The translations under genes and the position numbers were made by a program. Below the pieces are notes generated by a model that saw only the letters and a program-made list of their open reading frames with translations, was not told the DNA's origin and ran no database searches. A DNA stretch of 64,000 nucleotides from Tardiphaga sp. vice304 (lineage in GTDB: Bacteria; Pseudomonadota; Alphaproteobacteria; Rhizobiales; Xanthobacteraceae): NCBI RefSeq assembly GCF_007018905.1, contig NZ_CP041402.1, positions 3,088,001 to 3,152,000 of the forward strand, in the 5' to 3' direction. Shown piece after piece: positions 27,246 through 36,147 of this stretch. Numbering within the stretch: position 1 is the stretch's first letter; the number at the start of each line of letters is the position of its first letter.

Positions 27246-28394
27246 TCAACGGTCGAGTAAGCGAGAACTCATCAAGGGGCCCGAGACTTGACGTAGTGTG
27301 ATCCTGGTCAGCTCCGAAGGGCGTCCCAGCCGCAGGGCAAACCCCGGCCATAGCGCGGTGCCGTTGTTGACGTACAGCGTCATGCCCTCGACGTCGTAGC
27401 GGCCGGAGATGTAACCGGCGTTGGCGCGCGCGGCGAGGCGATCGAGGCCGCTGACCATGCCGCCGTGGGTATGGCCGGAGAGTTGTAGCGCGACACCGGC
27501 GGCTGCGGCATGCCGGGCATTTCTGGGTTGATGGTCGAGCAGAATGACGGGCACGCCGGCTGGCGCGCCCCTGATCGCGGCAGTCAGGTCCGGCGCCGGG
27601 TTTCCGGTCGCCGGCGCCGAGGCGTCGGTGACGCCGGCGAGAACCAGTCGACTGCCGTCGCGGTCGAGAAGCGCATGGCCATTTTCAAGGATCCGCATGC
27701 CCATTCCAGCGAAGTGCGTCATCCATGGGCGATAGCTGAAGAAATATTCGTGGTTGCCGGGGATCGCGTAGACACCGTCCTTGGCCCGCAGGTCGCGCAA
27801 CGGTTCGACGTCGTCGCGGCGGATGGCAAGGCTGCCGTCGATCAGGTCGCCGGTAATGACGATCAGATCGGCATCCAGCGCATTGGATTTGTCGACCACC
27901 GCACGCGTCCATTTCGCTGGGAACAGCCGGCTGATGTGAAGGTCGGTCAGTTGCAGCATCGTGTAGCCGTCGAACTGCGAGGGCAGATCTGGAATGGCGA
28001 TCTCGACGTCCTTGAGGTCAGGCACCCGGGTCGCCTGGTGGACGCCGATCGCGGCGAGCACGGCGACGACGGCAGCCATCGTATAGCGGACGCCGTCCGG
28101 CACGTGCACGCCGCTGTGCACCAGCATCGCCAGCAGCGTGGCGACGTCAAGCAACACTTGCATCGCCGCCAGAAGCACGATGGCGCCAAACGCCCAGTTG
28201 AACAGCATCACCACGGCGCGCGGGAATTCGGGCGCGAACACCGAGCCCGAGGAGAGCCGGCTCCACAGATGATATTGCGCGGCGATCAGCAGCAGGACGG
28301 CGGCGGCGAGCTTGGCCGCGAGCGGCAGCTGCAGCGGCCACAGGAAGCGGGTGACCACGACAAGCCAGGGCAGGCCGAAAATGAGATGAAAAAT
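27246..28394 (-). CDS. Membrane-anchored metallophosphoesterase, probable ATT start
   Basis: This protein of about 382 residues has four or five N-terminal membrane helices and a calcineurin-like phosphoesterase domain. The metal motifs are all present: LQLTDLHIS, VITGDLIDG, AIPGNHEYF, LLDHQP and LSGHTHGG. This fits the YkuE/YaeI class of membrane-linked phosphoesterases, which act on cyclic nucleotides or lipid precursors; the substrate here is unknown. No ATG, GTG or TTG occurs in frame between the rpsR terminator and residue 13. The best start is an ATT at 28394, six bases after GGAGA; the fallback is GTG at 28358. It lies inside the rpsR-DUF2232 interval. Confidence 0.85.
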   Translation of the reverse strand: MFHLIFGLPWLVVVTRFLWPLQLPLAAKLAAAVLLLIAAQYHLWSRLSSGSVFAPEFPRAVVMLFNWAFGAIVLLAAMQVLLDVATLLAMLVHSGVHVPDGVRYTMAAVVAVLAAIGVHQATRVPDLKDVEIAIPDLPSQFDGYTMLQLTDLHISRLFPAKWTRAVVDKSNALDADLIVITGDLIDGSLAIRRDDVEPLRDLRAKDGVYAIPGNHEYFFSYRPWMTHFAGMGMRILENGHALLDRDGSRLVLAGVTDASAPATGNPAPDLTAAIRGAPAGVPVILLDHQPRNARHAAAAGVALQLSGHTHGGMVSGLDRLAARANAGYISGRYDVEGMTLYVNNGTALWPGFALRLGRPSELTRITLRQVSGPLMSSRLLDR

Positions 28395-28460
28395 CGGATA
28401 TCTCCGTCGGAAGAGGTCGCGTCGATCAGGCGGCCGGAACTGAACAACGCGGCAGGCCTG

Positions 28461-28497
28461 AAAAAGAAACAGCCCGCGACAGGAATGTCGCGGGCTG
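28461..28497 (-). terminator. Intrinsic terminator of rpsF-rpsR
   Basis: On the minus strand CAGCCCGCGACA pairs with TGTCGCGGGCTG across TTCC, followed by TTTCTTTTT. It lies 49 bp after the rpsR stop, so the two ribosomal genes can be transcribed apart from the genes that follow. Confidence 0.9.
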
Positions 28498-28545
28498 CAA
28501 TCGTTTTGATCAATCCAGCCGCGGCACGGGTGCCGTGGGCTGATT

Positions 28546-28785
28546 TTACTTGATGACGTAGGGCAGCAGACCGAGGAAACGCGAGCGCTTGATGGCGCGG
28601 GCGAGTTCACGCTGCTTCTTGGCGGAGACGGCGGTGATGCGGCTCGGCACGATCTTGCCGCGCTCGGAAACGTAACGCATCAACAGCTTGGAATCCTTGT
28701 AGTCGATCTTCGGCGCGTTCGGACCCGTGAACGGGCAGGTCTTGCGACGGCGGAAAAACGGACGGCGTGCACCAGCTTCAGCCAT
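28546..28785 (-). CDS. rpsR: 30S ribosomal protein S18
   Basis: S18 forms a dimer with S6 in the platform of the small subunit. The 79-residue protein has the typical [20 protein letters not shown] and [20 protein letters not shown] segments. It starts 5 bp after rpsF, is certainly co-transcribed with it, and is followed by a strong terminator. Length and start are normal. Confidence 0.98.
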   Translation of the reverse strand: MAEAGARRPFFRRRKTCPFTGPNAPKIDYKDSKLLMRYVSERGKIVPSRITAVSAKKQRELARAIKRSRFLGLLPYVIK

Positions 28786-28790
28786 GATTC

Positions 28791-29270
28791 TTACTCCTCA
28801 ACCGATGCAGTTGCGCCTTCGTCGTCACGGGGACGACGCGGGCCGCGATCACCACGGAAGCCACCGGCTTCACGATCGCCACGGAAACCACCGCCTTCGC
28901 GGTCGCCACGGAAACCGCCGCCACGGTCGTCGCGATCACGATCGCGATCGGCCTTGCGCATCATCGCCGACGGGCCTTCCTCGTGCTCTTCGACGCGGAT
29001 GGTCAGATAGCGGATGACGTCTTCCGAAATGCGCTCCTGGCGCTCGATCTCGGTGATCGCCGCCGACGGGGCATCGATGTTCATCAGAACGAAGTGCGCC
29101 TTGCGGTTCTTGTTCATGCGATAGGTCAGGGAGCGAACGCCCCAGTTTTCCATCTTCACGACCTTGCCGCCGGTACCTTCGATGATCGCGGTCATCTGTG
29201 CCGTGAGGTCCTCGACCTGCTGGGCGCTCGCGTCCTGGCGCGCGAGAAATACATGCTCGTAGAGAGCCAT
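28791..29270 (-). CDS. rpsF: 30S ribosomal protein S6 with RGD-rich tail
   Basis: S6 binds S18 and 16S rRNA. The 159-residue protein has the normal S6 fold in its first 100 residues ([20 protein letters not shown] onward). A disordered tail follows, with tandem [13 protein letters not shown] repeats and an acidic end. The long charged tail is common in rhizobia and is not modified by anything visible here. The DNA for the repeats (28840-28930) looks like tandem repeats but is coding. A promoter lies about 190 bp upstream, leaving a leader long enough for S6:S18 autoregulation, which is inferred from other bacteria. Confidence 0.97.
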   Translation of the reverse strand: MALYEHVFLARQDASAQQVEDLTAQMTAIIEGTGGKVVKMENWGVRSLTYRMNKNRKAHFVLMNIDAPSAAITEIERQERISEDVIRYLTIRVEEHEEGPSAMMRKADRDRDRDDRGGGFRGDREGGGFRGDREAGGFRGDRGPRRPRDDEGATASVEE

Positions 29271-29456
29271 GGGCGTCCTTTCCTTGTTAGCGCGTCGCCC
29301 GGCGGCAAGCCCTTCGAACCCTCTTGGAAAGGACTCGATATTGCTCAGAAGGCGGAAGCACGGGACGACGGGCCAACTGGCCCTGCCACATCAATTCGAA
29401 CGTTAAATTGCTGAGGCCGTCCGTTCAGCTCCCGGCCGGGGTCTGCGGATCGGGGG

Positions 29457-29484
29457 CTTATACGGGATTCCAACGAAATGGCAA
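29457..29484 (-). promoter_or_regulatory. Predicted sigma-70 promoter for rpsF-rpsR
   Basis: On the minus strand TTGCCA (29484-29479), a 16-bp spacer and TATAAG (29462-29457) form a good housekeeping promoter. The implied transcript start is near 29450, giving a leader of about 180 nt before rpsF. Confidence 0.6.
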
Positions 29485-29504
29485 GGGAAAGCCGGCTCAG
29501 GAGG

Positions 29505-29744
29505 TCACCCGGATGGTCGTATCCGGAAGATCGGCCGGGTAGGCCTGCGGACACAGATCCACAACGTCGGCCAAAGCAGGGTCAATATGACCAGCGTGGA
29601 CTGGCTGAGCTGCACGTGTTGCAGCAACTGCGCATGCACTTCGGCCGATCGCGCATCGGTCCCGCTCAACAGCCAGTTAAGATTGCGGTGCAAGAGTCCC
29701 AAGCCTTCATCGGCAAGCGGCGGTGGAACCTTGACGATGTTCAT
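29505..29744 (-). CDS. Possible small membrane protein
   Basis: This 79-codon frame starts with ATG at 29744. It encodes a hydrophilic first half (MNIVKVPPPLADEGLGLLHR) and one hydrophobic helix (STLVILTLLWPTLWICV), ending with a basic tail. The ribosome site is weak (GAAAGAAG). It lies upstream of the rpsF promoter on the same strand. It may be a genuine small hypothetical protein; no family is recognised. If it is not a gene, the 727 bp between rpsF and fabD hold only the rpsF leader and promoters. Confidence 0.4.
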   Translation of the reverse strand: MNIVKVPPPLADEGLGLLHRNLNWLLSGTDARSAEVHAQLLQHVQLSQSTLVILTLLWPTLWICVRRPTRPIFRIRPSG

Positions 29745-29997
29745 TAGCTTCTTTCGCTACGTCGGCATCGTGCGTTCTGCCCGTTATGCGACATACATTA
29801 ACGGCTAACGTCCGGCGCTGCAAAAAACTGCATGGCCTTGTTTCTTTGGTTGATGCCCCGGCGGCGATGCATTCACGGCCGGCAAATTCCGACGGGATGA
29901 CAGCGGCAGGCTGAAGCGGGCTGGCCTGCCGGCGGCTTGACAGCGCGGCCTCGCCCGGTGTCTTACGGCGCAACTTTACGTCGTTCGGGGGGATTTC

Positions 29998-30954
29998 ATG
30001 ACCGCAGCATTCACCTTTCCAGGGCAGGGCTCCCAGGTCGTCGGCATGGGCAAGACACTGGCCGATGCCTTTCCTGCGGCGCGTGCGGTTTTTGAGGAGG
30101 TCGATTCGGCGCTCGGCGAGAAGCTGACGTCCATTATCTGGGACGGCCCGGCCGAGACCCTGCAGCTCACCGAAAACGCTCAGCCGGCCTTGATGGCGGT
30201 GTCGCTGGCGACGATGCGGGTGCTCGAGGCTGAAGCCGGCATTTCGCTGGCCCGCGATGCGGCGTTCGTGGCCGGCCATTCGCTCGGCGAATATTCGGCG
30301 CTGGCCGCCGCCGGCAGCCTGTCGATTTCGGATGCGGCACGGCTGCTGCGCACCCGCGGGCTCGCCATGCAGAAGGCGGTGCCGGTCGGCGTCGGCGCGA
30401 TGGCGGCGCTGCTGGGCCTCGACTATGAGGCGGCGTTGGCCGTCGCGGAGGAAGCCGCGCAGGGCGACGTCTGCCACGCCGCCAATGACAATGGCGGCGG
30501 CCAGGTGGTGGTGTCCGGCGACAAGGCCGCGGTCGAGCGCGCGCTGGAGATTGCCAAGGCCCACGGCGCCAAGCGCGCGATGCTGCTGCCGGTGTCGGCG
30601 CCGTTTCACTGCCGTCTGATGCAGCCCGCCGCCGACGCGATGGCCGCGGCGCTGGCCAATGTGACGATTCAGGCGCCGGTGGTTCCGCTGGTCTCCAATG
30701 TGCTGGCGTCGGCTATCAGCGATCCCGCCGAGATCCGTCAGCGGCTGGTCGAACAGGTCACCGGCACCGTCCGCTGGCGCGAATGCGTGCTCTATATGGC
30801 GTCGCACGGCGTCACCCGTTTCCTCGAGATCGGCTCCGGCAAGGTATTGACCGGCCTCGTCAAACGCATTGCCGAGGGCGCGGTCGGCACCGCGGTCGGC
30901 GGACCCGCCGATATCGCCGCGGCCACCGAGGCGGTCGCCGCCTCCCGGGTCTGA
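29998..30954 (+). CDS. fabD: Malonyl-CoA:ACP transacylase
   Basis: FabD moves malonyl groups from coenzyme A to acyl carrier protein for fatty-acid synthesis. The 318-residue protein has FTFPGQGSQVVGMGK at the N-terminus, the active-site GHSLGEYSAL (Ser near residue 92) and the later PVSAPFHCRLM with the catalytic His. The ATG at 29998 is the family's normal start. It heads the fabD-fabG-acpP-fabF cluster; fabG begins 156 bp downstream. Confidence 0.97.
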   Translation: MTAAFTFPGQGSQVVGMGKTLADAFPAARAVFEEVDSALGEKLTSIIWDGPAETLQLTENAQPALMAVSLATMRVLEAEAGISLARDAAFVAGHSLGEYSALAAAGSLSISDAARLLRTRGLAMQKAVPVGVGAMAALLGLDYEAALAVAEEAAQGDVCHAANDNGGGQVVVSGDKAAVERALEIAKAHGAKRAMLLPVSAPFHCRLMQPAADAMAAALANVTIQAPVVPLVSNVLASAISDPAEIRQRLVEQVTGTVRWRECVLYMASHGVTRFLEIGSGKVLTGLVKRIAEGAVGTAVGGPADIAAATEAVAASRV

Positions 30955-31110
30955 ACGCCGCGGATGGTCGGCATATGGCCCGCAATGGGCGGGGGCGGCG
31001 ATCGCCGGAGGTCATTGACGCGGTGCGCCCGCTTGCTGCAAACCGCGCATTGATCTTGGCGCGGCGCACCCCGGTGCGACCGGGCCTGAAAAGGCTGCAA
31101 GGAGACGATG

Positions 31111-31848
31111 ATGTTTGATCTGACAGGCAGGACGGCGCTGGTGACCGGCGCGACCGGCGGCATCGGCGGCGCAATCGCCGCCGCCCTGCACGCGCAGGGG
31201 GCCACCGTGGCGCTGTCCGGCACCCGCCGCGAGGTGCTGGAGGCGCTGGCCGCCAAGCTCGGCGACCGCACTCATGTGCTTCCCTGTAACCTGTCGGATG
31301 CGGCCGAGGTCGAGGCGCTGGTGCCCCAGGCGGAAGCCGCGATGGGCCAGCTCGACATCCTGGTCAGCAATGCCGGAATAACCCGCGACAATCTGTTCGT
31401 GCAGCTCAAGGACGAGGACTGGGACGACGTCATCAACGTCAACCTGACCGCGACCTTCCGGCTGGCACGCGCCGCCACCAAGCTGATGATGCGCAAGCGG
31501 TTCGGCCGCATCATCGCCATCACCTCGGTGGTCGGCGTCACCGGCAATCCCGGGCAGGGCAACTACACCGCGGCCAAGGCCGGCCTGATCGGCATGATCA
31601 AGACGCTCGGCGCGGAATATGCCAAGCGCAACGTCACCGCCAACTGCATCGCGCCGGGCTTCATCGCCACGCCGATGACGGATGCGCTGAACGAGAAGCA
31701 GCGCGAAACGATTCTGACCAGGGTGCCTGCAGGGCGTCTCGGCACGCCGGAAGACATTGCGGCGGCTGCGGTGTACCTGGCCTCCAACGAGGCTGCCTAT
31801 GTCACCGGGCAGACGATTCACGTCAACGGCGGAATGGCCATGATTTGA
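31111..31848 (+). CDS. fabG: 3-oxoacyl-ACP reductase
   Basis: FabG reduces 3-oxoacyl-ACP with NADPH in fatty-acid elongation. The 245-residue SDR has the cofactor motif TGATGGIGGA, NAGIT, and the active site Ser (AITSVVG) with YTAAK (GNYTAAKAG). Two adjacent ATGs compete; 31111 is preferred because GGAG lies at the better distance (six bases), 31108 being only three bases from it. The gene order is the standard one, before acpP. Confidence 0.96.
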   Translation: MFDLTGRTALVTGATGGIGGAIAAALHAQGATVALSGTRREVLEALAAKLGDRTHVLPCNLSDAAEVEALVPQAEAAMGQLDILVSNAGITRDNLFVQLKDEDWDDVINVNLTATFRLARAATKLMMRKRFGRIIAITSVVGVTGNPGQGNYTAAKAGLIGMIKTLGAEYAKRNVTANCIAPGFIATPMTDALNEKQRETILTRVPAGRLGTPEDIAAAAVYLASNEAAYVTGQTIHVNGGMAMI

Positions 31849-32157
31849 GCGACTTGGAACCCGTTGGATATAATTTGACGGAAGACGGGACAAGGTACGA
31901 CGCCGCTTTCGCCCGTGTGGTCAAGGCTCGGGAAGTATGGTAACCGAAGCACCAACGGTAGGATAAAGAAGGCCATTGCAGGATTTTGAAACCCTGTATA
32001 TTGGCGGGGTCGAGCCTGCCGTTTCGCGAGGCTTCGTCCGGGACGACGAAGCCCATTCCAGATCAGCGCAGCTGCGCAGGTTCTAACGAGTTTACGCTCC
32101 ACGATGGCTCGTATCGTCTACGGACGAGCCTATTGAAAACAAGCACGAGGTTTAACG
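31849..32157. other. Leader and promoter region of acpP
   Basis: This 309-bp gap precedes acpP. It contains no gene. A weak promoter-like pair is TTGCAG (31976) and TATATT (31997), with a short 15-bp spacer. A hairpin-capable stretch (GGCTCGT with ACGAGCC) lies at about 32104-32128, just upstream of the ribosome site. Separate strong transcription of acpP is expected but not proven here. Confidence 0.4.
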
Positions 32158-32397
32158 ATGAGCGAGATTGGCGAGCGAGTTAAGAAGATCGTGGTCGAAC
32201 ACCTTGGTGTTGAACCCGAGAAGGTTGTTGATGCCGCGAGCTTCATCGATGATCTCGGCGCTGACAGTCTCGATACTGTCGAGCTCGTGATGGCTTTCGA
32301 AGAAGAGTTCGGTTGTGAAATCCCGGACGACGCCGCCGAAACGATCCTGACCGTCGGCGACGCCACCAAATTTCTTGAGAAGAACGCAAAAAGCTGA
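32158..32397 (+). CDS. acpP: Acyl carrier protein
   Basis: AcpP carries growing fatty acids on a phosphopantetheine arm. The 79-residue acidic protein has the arm-attachment motif [12 protein letters not shown], with Ser38 as the modified residue. Length and charge are normal. Its product serves the fab genes around it and supplies acyl donors for lipid A, linking this block to the lpt genes at 40-46 kb. A GAGG ribosome site lies seven bases before the ATG. Confidence 0.98.
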   Translation: MSEIGERVKKIVVEHLGVEPEKVVDAASFIDDLGADSLDTVELVMAFEEEFGCEIPDDAAETILTVGDATKFLEKNAKS

Positions 32398-32417
32398 CGC
32401 CTTGGTGCGACACATTT

Positions 32418-32454
32418 GAAGCCGGACGGATCGCGACCGCGGTCCACCGGCTTC
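32418..32454 (+). terminator. Hairpin between acpP and fabF
   Basis: GAAGCCGG at 32418-32425 pairs with CCGGCTTC at 32447-32454, enclosing a shorter GGAC/GTCC stem. A weakly T-rich TTGCTGTG follows. It may attenuate transcription so that acpP is made in excess over fabF. Confidence 0.45.
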
Positions 32455-32491
32455 TTGCTGTGACGAACAGGCTTTGGTGGGAGGATTGTCG

Positions 32492-33754
32492 ATGAGGCGG
32501 GTGGTCGTCACGGGCCTAGGCATGGTGTCGCCCCTGGGCTGCGGCGTCGAGCCGACCTGGAAGCGGATTCTGAATGGCGAAAGCGGTGCCAAGCGTATCG
32601 ACACGTTCGACGTTTCCGATCTGACCAGCCAGATCGCCTGCGTGATTCCGCGCGGCGACGGCACCAATGGCACCTTCAATCCCGACCAATGGATGGAGCC
32701 GAAAGACCAGCGCAAGGTCGACGATTTCATCATCTATGCGATGTGCGCCGCCAAGCAGGCCCTGGACGACGCCAACTGGCATCCCGAGACCGAAGAACAA
32801 AAGTGCGCCACCGGCACCATGATCGGCTCCGGCATCGGCGGCCTGTCGGGAATCGCCGACACCGCGTTGCTCCTCAAGGAGCGCGGCCCGCGCAAAGTGT
32901 CGCCGTTCTTCATTCCCGGCCGCCTGATCAATCTGGCGTCGGGCTATGTCTCGATCGCGCACGGCCTCAAGGGCCCCAATCATTCTGTCGTGACGGCATG
33001 TTCGACCGGCGCGCATGCGATCGGCGACGCCAGCCGCCTGATCGCGCTCGGCGATGCCGACGTGATGGTCGCCGGCGGCACCGAATCGCCGATCAGCCGT
33101 CTTGCGATGGCGGGTTTCTGCGCGGCGCGGACGCTGTCCAGCGGCTTCAACGACGATCCGACCCGGGCGTCACGTCCCTACGACAAGGATCGCGACGGTT
33201 TCGTCATGGGCGAGGGCGCCGGCGTGGTTGTGCTGGAAGAGTACGAGCACGCCAAAGCGCGCGGCGCGCGGATCCACGGCGAAATCATCGGCTACGGCAT
33301 GTCCGGCGACGCCTATCACATTACCTCTCCGACGCCCGATGGCGATGGTGCGTTCCGCAGCATGGGCGCTGCCATGAAGCGCGCCGGAATCACCGCCGCC
33401 GACATCGATTACATCAACGCCCACGGCACCTCGACCCCGGTCGGCGACGAGATCGAACTGGGGGCTGCGCTGCGCCTGCTCGGCAATGCCGCCTCCAAGG
33501 TCTCGATGTCGTCGACCAAATCGTCGATCGGCCATCTGCTTGGCGCAGCCGGTGCGGTCGAGGCCATCTTCTGCCTGCTGGCGATTCGGGATAACGTCGC
33601 ACCGCCGACCATCAATCTCGACAATCCGTCGGTGGAGACGGCGATCGACCTGGTGCCGCTGAAGGCACGCAAGCGGGAGATCAATGTTGCGCTGTCGAAC
33701 TCGTTCGGGTTCGGCGGGACAAACGCCTCGTTGATCCTGCAGCGGGTCAGTTAG
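32492..33754 (+). CDS. fabF: 3-oxoacyl-ACP synthase II
   Basis: FabF condenses malonyl-ACP with acyl-ACP. The 420-residue thiolase-fold enzyme has the catalytic Cys in VVTACSTGAHAIGDA (about residue 172), the His of NAHGTSTPVGD and the His of KSSIGHLLGAAGAVE, with the C-terminal NSFGFGGTNASL. The ATG at 32492 is chosen because GGGAGGA lies six bases upstream; the in-frame ATG at 32474 overlaps that site. Confidence 0.97.
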   Translation: MRRVVVTGLGMVSPLGCGVEPTWKRILNGESGAKRIDTFDVSDLTSQIACVIPRGDGTNGTFNPDQWMEPKDQRKVDDFIIYAMCAAKQALDDANWHPETEEQKCATGTMIGSGIGGLSGIADTALLLKERGPRKVSPFFIPGRLINLASGYVSIAHGLKGPNHSVVTACSTGAHAIGDASRLIALGDADVMVAGGTESPISRLAMAGFCAARTLSSGFNDDPTRASRPYDKDRDGFVMGEGAGVVVLEEYEHAKARGARIHGEIIGYGMSGDAYHITSPTPDGDGAFRSMGAAMKRAGITAADIDYINAHGTSTPVGDEIELGAALRLLGNAASKVSMSSTKSSIGHLLGAAGAVEAIFCLLAIRDNVAPPTINLDNPSVETAIDLVPLKARKREINVALSNSFGFGGTNASLILQRVS

Positions 33755-33865
33755 CAGGCTCCACCGTTTCGCCGCATTCCGCTCTAATTCCTACTTCCGG
33801 CGCGTGCTACTGACGGGTTCGGTTCGTCCCCGTCCGCACTGAACCGACAGGATCAGGTTGTATCG

Positions 33866-35143
33866 ATGAGTGAGAGGCCGCCCATTTCGCCGAGGAGCCC
33901 GCGCGCCGCGCTGGAGCCGGAGCAGGTACCGCCGCCGCCGAAGCGCTCCGACAGCGCGCGCAACCCGTTCGTGGTGGCCGGCAACGCCATCATCACCATC
34001 ATCATCGTCGCGATGATCGGGGCGGGGGGCGTGTATGTCTACGGCCGCCAGGCGCTGGAAGCACCCGGCCCCCTCAAGGAAGACAAGGTCGTCAACATCC
34101 CGGCCCGCGCCGGCAAGGGCGACATCGCCGAGAAGCTGCAAAGCGAAGGCGTGATCAATGCCAGCCGCTGGGTGTTCATCGGCTCTGTGTTTGCGCTCAA
34201 GGCCAGCTCCGAATTGAAGCCTGGCGAATATTTGTTCCAGAAGAACGCCAATCTGCGCGACGTCATCGGCACCATCGTCGAGGGCAAGGTGGTGCAGCAT
34301 TCGGTGACCATTCCCGAAGGCCTGACCTCCGAGCAGATCGTCGCCCGTTTGACAGAAAACGAGATCTTCACCGGTTCGGTGCGCGAAATGCCGCGCGAGG
34401 GCACGCTGTTGCCGGAGACCTATAAATTCCCGCGCGGCACGCCGCGCGACCAGGTGATCCAGCGCATGCAGCAGGCGCAAAAGCGCGTGCTCGGCGAGAT
34501 CTGGGAGCGCCGCAACGCCGACATTCCGGTCAAGACGCCGGAGCAACTGGTGACGCTGGCCTCCATCGTCGAGAAGGAAACCGGCAAGGCGGACGAGCGC
34601 AGCCGCGTCGCTTCGGTGTTCGTCAATCGCCTGCGCCAGAAGATGAAGCTGCAGTCCGACCCCACGATCATCTACGGCATCGTCGGCGGCAAGGGCACGC
34701 TGGGCCGCCCGATCAAGCGCAGCGAAATCACCCAGCCGTCGCCCTACAACACCTATGTCGTCGACGGCCTGCCGCCGGGCCCGATCGCCAATCCCGGCCG
34801 CGCCTCGCTGGAAGCCACCGCCAACCCGGCGCGCACCCGCGACCTGTTCTTCGTCGCCGACGGCACCGGCGGCCATACGTTCACGGAAACCTACGACGCC
34901 CACCAGAAGAACGTGGTGAAGCTGCGCGCGATGGAGAAGGCGCTGCAGAACGACGCCGTCGAGCCGCCGGAAGACGCAGCCGCACCGGCCGCCGCCGCCG
35001 CGCCTGCCGACGCCAGCGGCGCGACCGGGACGACGCCGACCCGGCCTGTCGCGCCGGCCAAGCAGCGCGTCCGCAATGGCGCGCCGGCGGCCCGTCAGGG
35101 CGCGGCGCAGACCACCACGACACCGCCGGTGGTCCAACAATAA
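33866..35143 (+). CDS. mltG: Endolytic murein transglycosylase MltG
   Basis: MltG cuts nascent glycan strands in the periplasm and sets their length. The 425-residue protein has a Pro-rich cytoplasmic N-terminus, a membrane helix at about residues 38-60, a LysM-like part, and the YceG catalytic domain. That domain has PEGLTSEQIVARL and the catalytic Glu in LASIVEKETGKADER, followed by LQSDPTIIYGI and PYNTYVVDGLPPGPIANPG. A disordered Ala/Pro/Thr tail of about 75 residues extends the family length. It follows fabF, as in most proteobacteria. Confidence 0.95.
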   Translation: MSERPPISPRSPRAALEPEQVPPPPKRSDSARNPFVVAGNAIITIIIVAMIGAGGVYVYGRQALEAPGPLKEDKVVNIPARAGKGDIAEKLQSEGVINASRWVFIGSVFALKASSELKPGEYLFQKNANLRDVIGTIVEGKVVQHSVTIPEGLTSEQIVARLTENEIFTGSVREMPREGTLLPETYKFPRGTPRDQVIQRMQQAQKRVLGEIWERRNADIPVKTPEQLVTLASIVEKETGKADERSRVASVFVNRLRQKMKLQSDPTIIYGIVGGKGTLGRPIKRSEITQPSPYNTYVVDGLPPGPIANPGRASLEATANPARTRDLFFVADGTGGHTFTETYDAHQKNVVKLRAMEKALQNDAVEPPEDAAAPAAAAAPADASGATGTTPTRPVAPAKQRVRNGAPAARQGAAQTTTTPPVVQQ

Positions 35144-35259
35144 CGTTGCCGCCCGGCGACGCGCTTGATCGGGCCGACTTCGTTTCGGGCTGAAAAGGCT
35201 CTAACCTGTGCGGGGTCGTGTTTAGCGAATCCCGCCTGAATTTTCGGAGACATGACGCA

Positions 35260-36147
35260 ATGGCGCTGTCGAGCATGACCGGCTTTGCGCGAAGCCACGG
35301 CACTTCGGGGCCTTATGCCTTCGAGTGGGAATTGAAATCCGTCAATGCCAAGGGCTTTGACCTGCGGATGCGGCTGCCGCCGGGCTGGGACGAGATCGAG
35401 ACCATCGCCCGCAAGCGCGCCACGGAACTGCTTTCGCGCGGCACCGTCTACGCCAACCTCACCGTGAAGCGCGGCAACGCGCTGTCCACCGTGCGGGTAA
35501 ACGAGGACGTGCTCAATTCGATCCTGCGGATCGCCGCCGACCTAGCCGGCAAGATAGACGCCGTGGCGCCCTCGGTCGACGGGCTGATGGCGATCAAGGG
35601 CGTGATCGAAGTGGTCGAGCCGGAAGCCGACGAGGAGGAGGAAAAGGCCGCCAAGATCGCGGTGGCCGCTTCCTTCGAGGAGGCGCTGGCCGCGCTGGTG
35701 GCGATGCGCCAGCGCGAGGGGGCCACGCTCGGCGAGATCCTGACGCAGCGCATGCACGAGATCGAGACGCTGGCGAACAAGGCGGAAGCCGCACCTGGCC
35801 GCAAGCCGGAGGCGATCCGCGCGCGCCTGGCCGAGCAGATCGCGGCCCTGTTGGAAACCTCGGACCGTTTCGACTCCGACCGGCTCAACCAGGAAGCGTT
35901 GATGATGGCGGCAAAGGCCGACATCCGCGAGGAGCTCGACCGCATTGCCTCGCACATCTCGCAGGCGCGCGAGATGATCGGCAAGGGCGGAGCGGTCGGG
36001 CGCAGGCTCGACTTCCTGGCGCAGGAGTTCAACCGCGAGGTCAACACCTGCTGCTCGAAGTCCAACGACATCGAACTCACCAACACCGGCCTCGAGATGA
36101 AGAACGTCGTCGAGCAATTCCGCGAACAGGTTCAGAACCTCGAATGA
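35260..36147 (+). CDS. YicC family endoribonuclease-like protein
   Basis: The 295-residue protein has the YicC N-terminal domain (MALSSMTGFARSHGTSGPYA, VNAKGFDLRMRLPPGWD) and the DUF1732 C-terminal domain (DIREELDRIASHISQAREMI, RLDFLAQEFNREVNTCCSKS). YicC of E. coli takes part in small-RNA decay and can act as an endoribonuclease. The ATG at 35260 is chosen with GGAGA nine bases upstream. The stop overlaps the gmk start by 4 bp (ATGA), so the genes are translationally coupled, a conserved pairing. Confidence 0.95.
   Translation: MALSSMTGFARSHGTSGPYAFEWELKSVNAKGFDLRMRLPPGWDEIETIARKRATELLSRGTVYANLTVKRGNALSTVRVNEDVLNSILRIAADLAGKIDAVAPSVDGLMAIKGVIEVVEPEADEEEEKAAKIAVAASFEEALAALVAMRQREGATLGEILTQRMHEIETLANKAEAAPGRKPEAIRARLAEQIAALLETSDRFDSDRLNQEALMMAAKADIREELDRIASHISQAREMIGKGGAVGRRLDFLAQEFNREVNTCCSKSNDIELTNTGLEMKNVVEQFREQVQNLE

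Noticed and set aside
28840..28930. Short tandem DNA repeats resembling a CRISPR or satellite
   Set aside because: They lie in frame in rpsF and encode its GGGFRGDRE tail repeats; there are no spacers.
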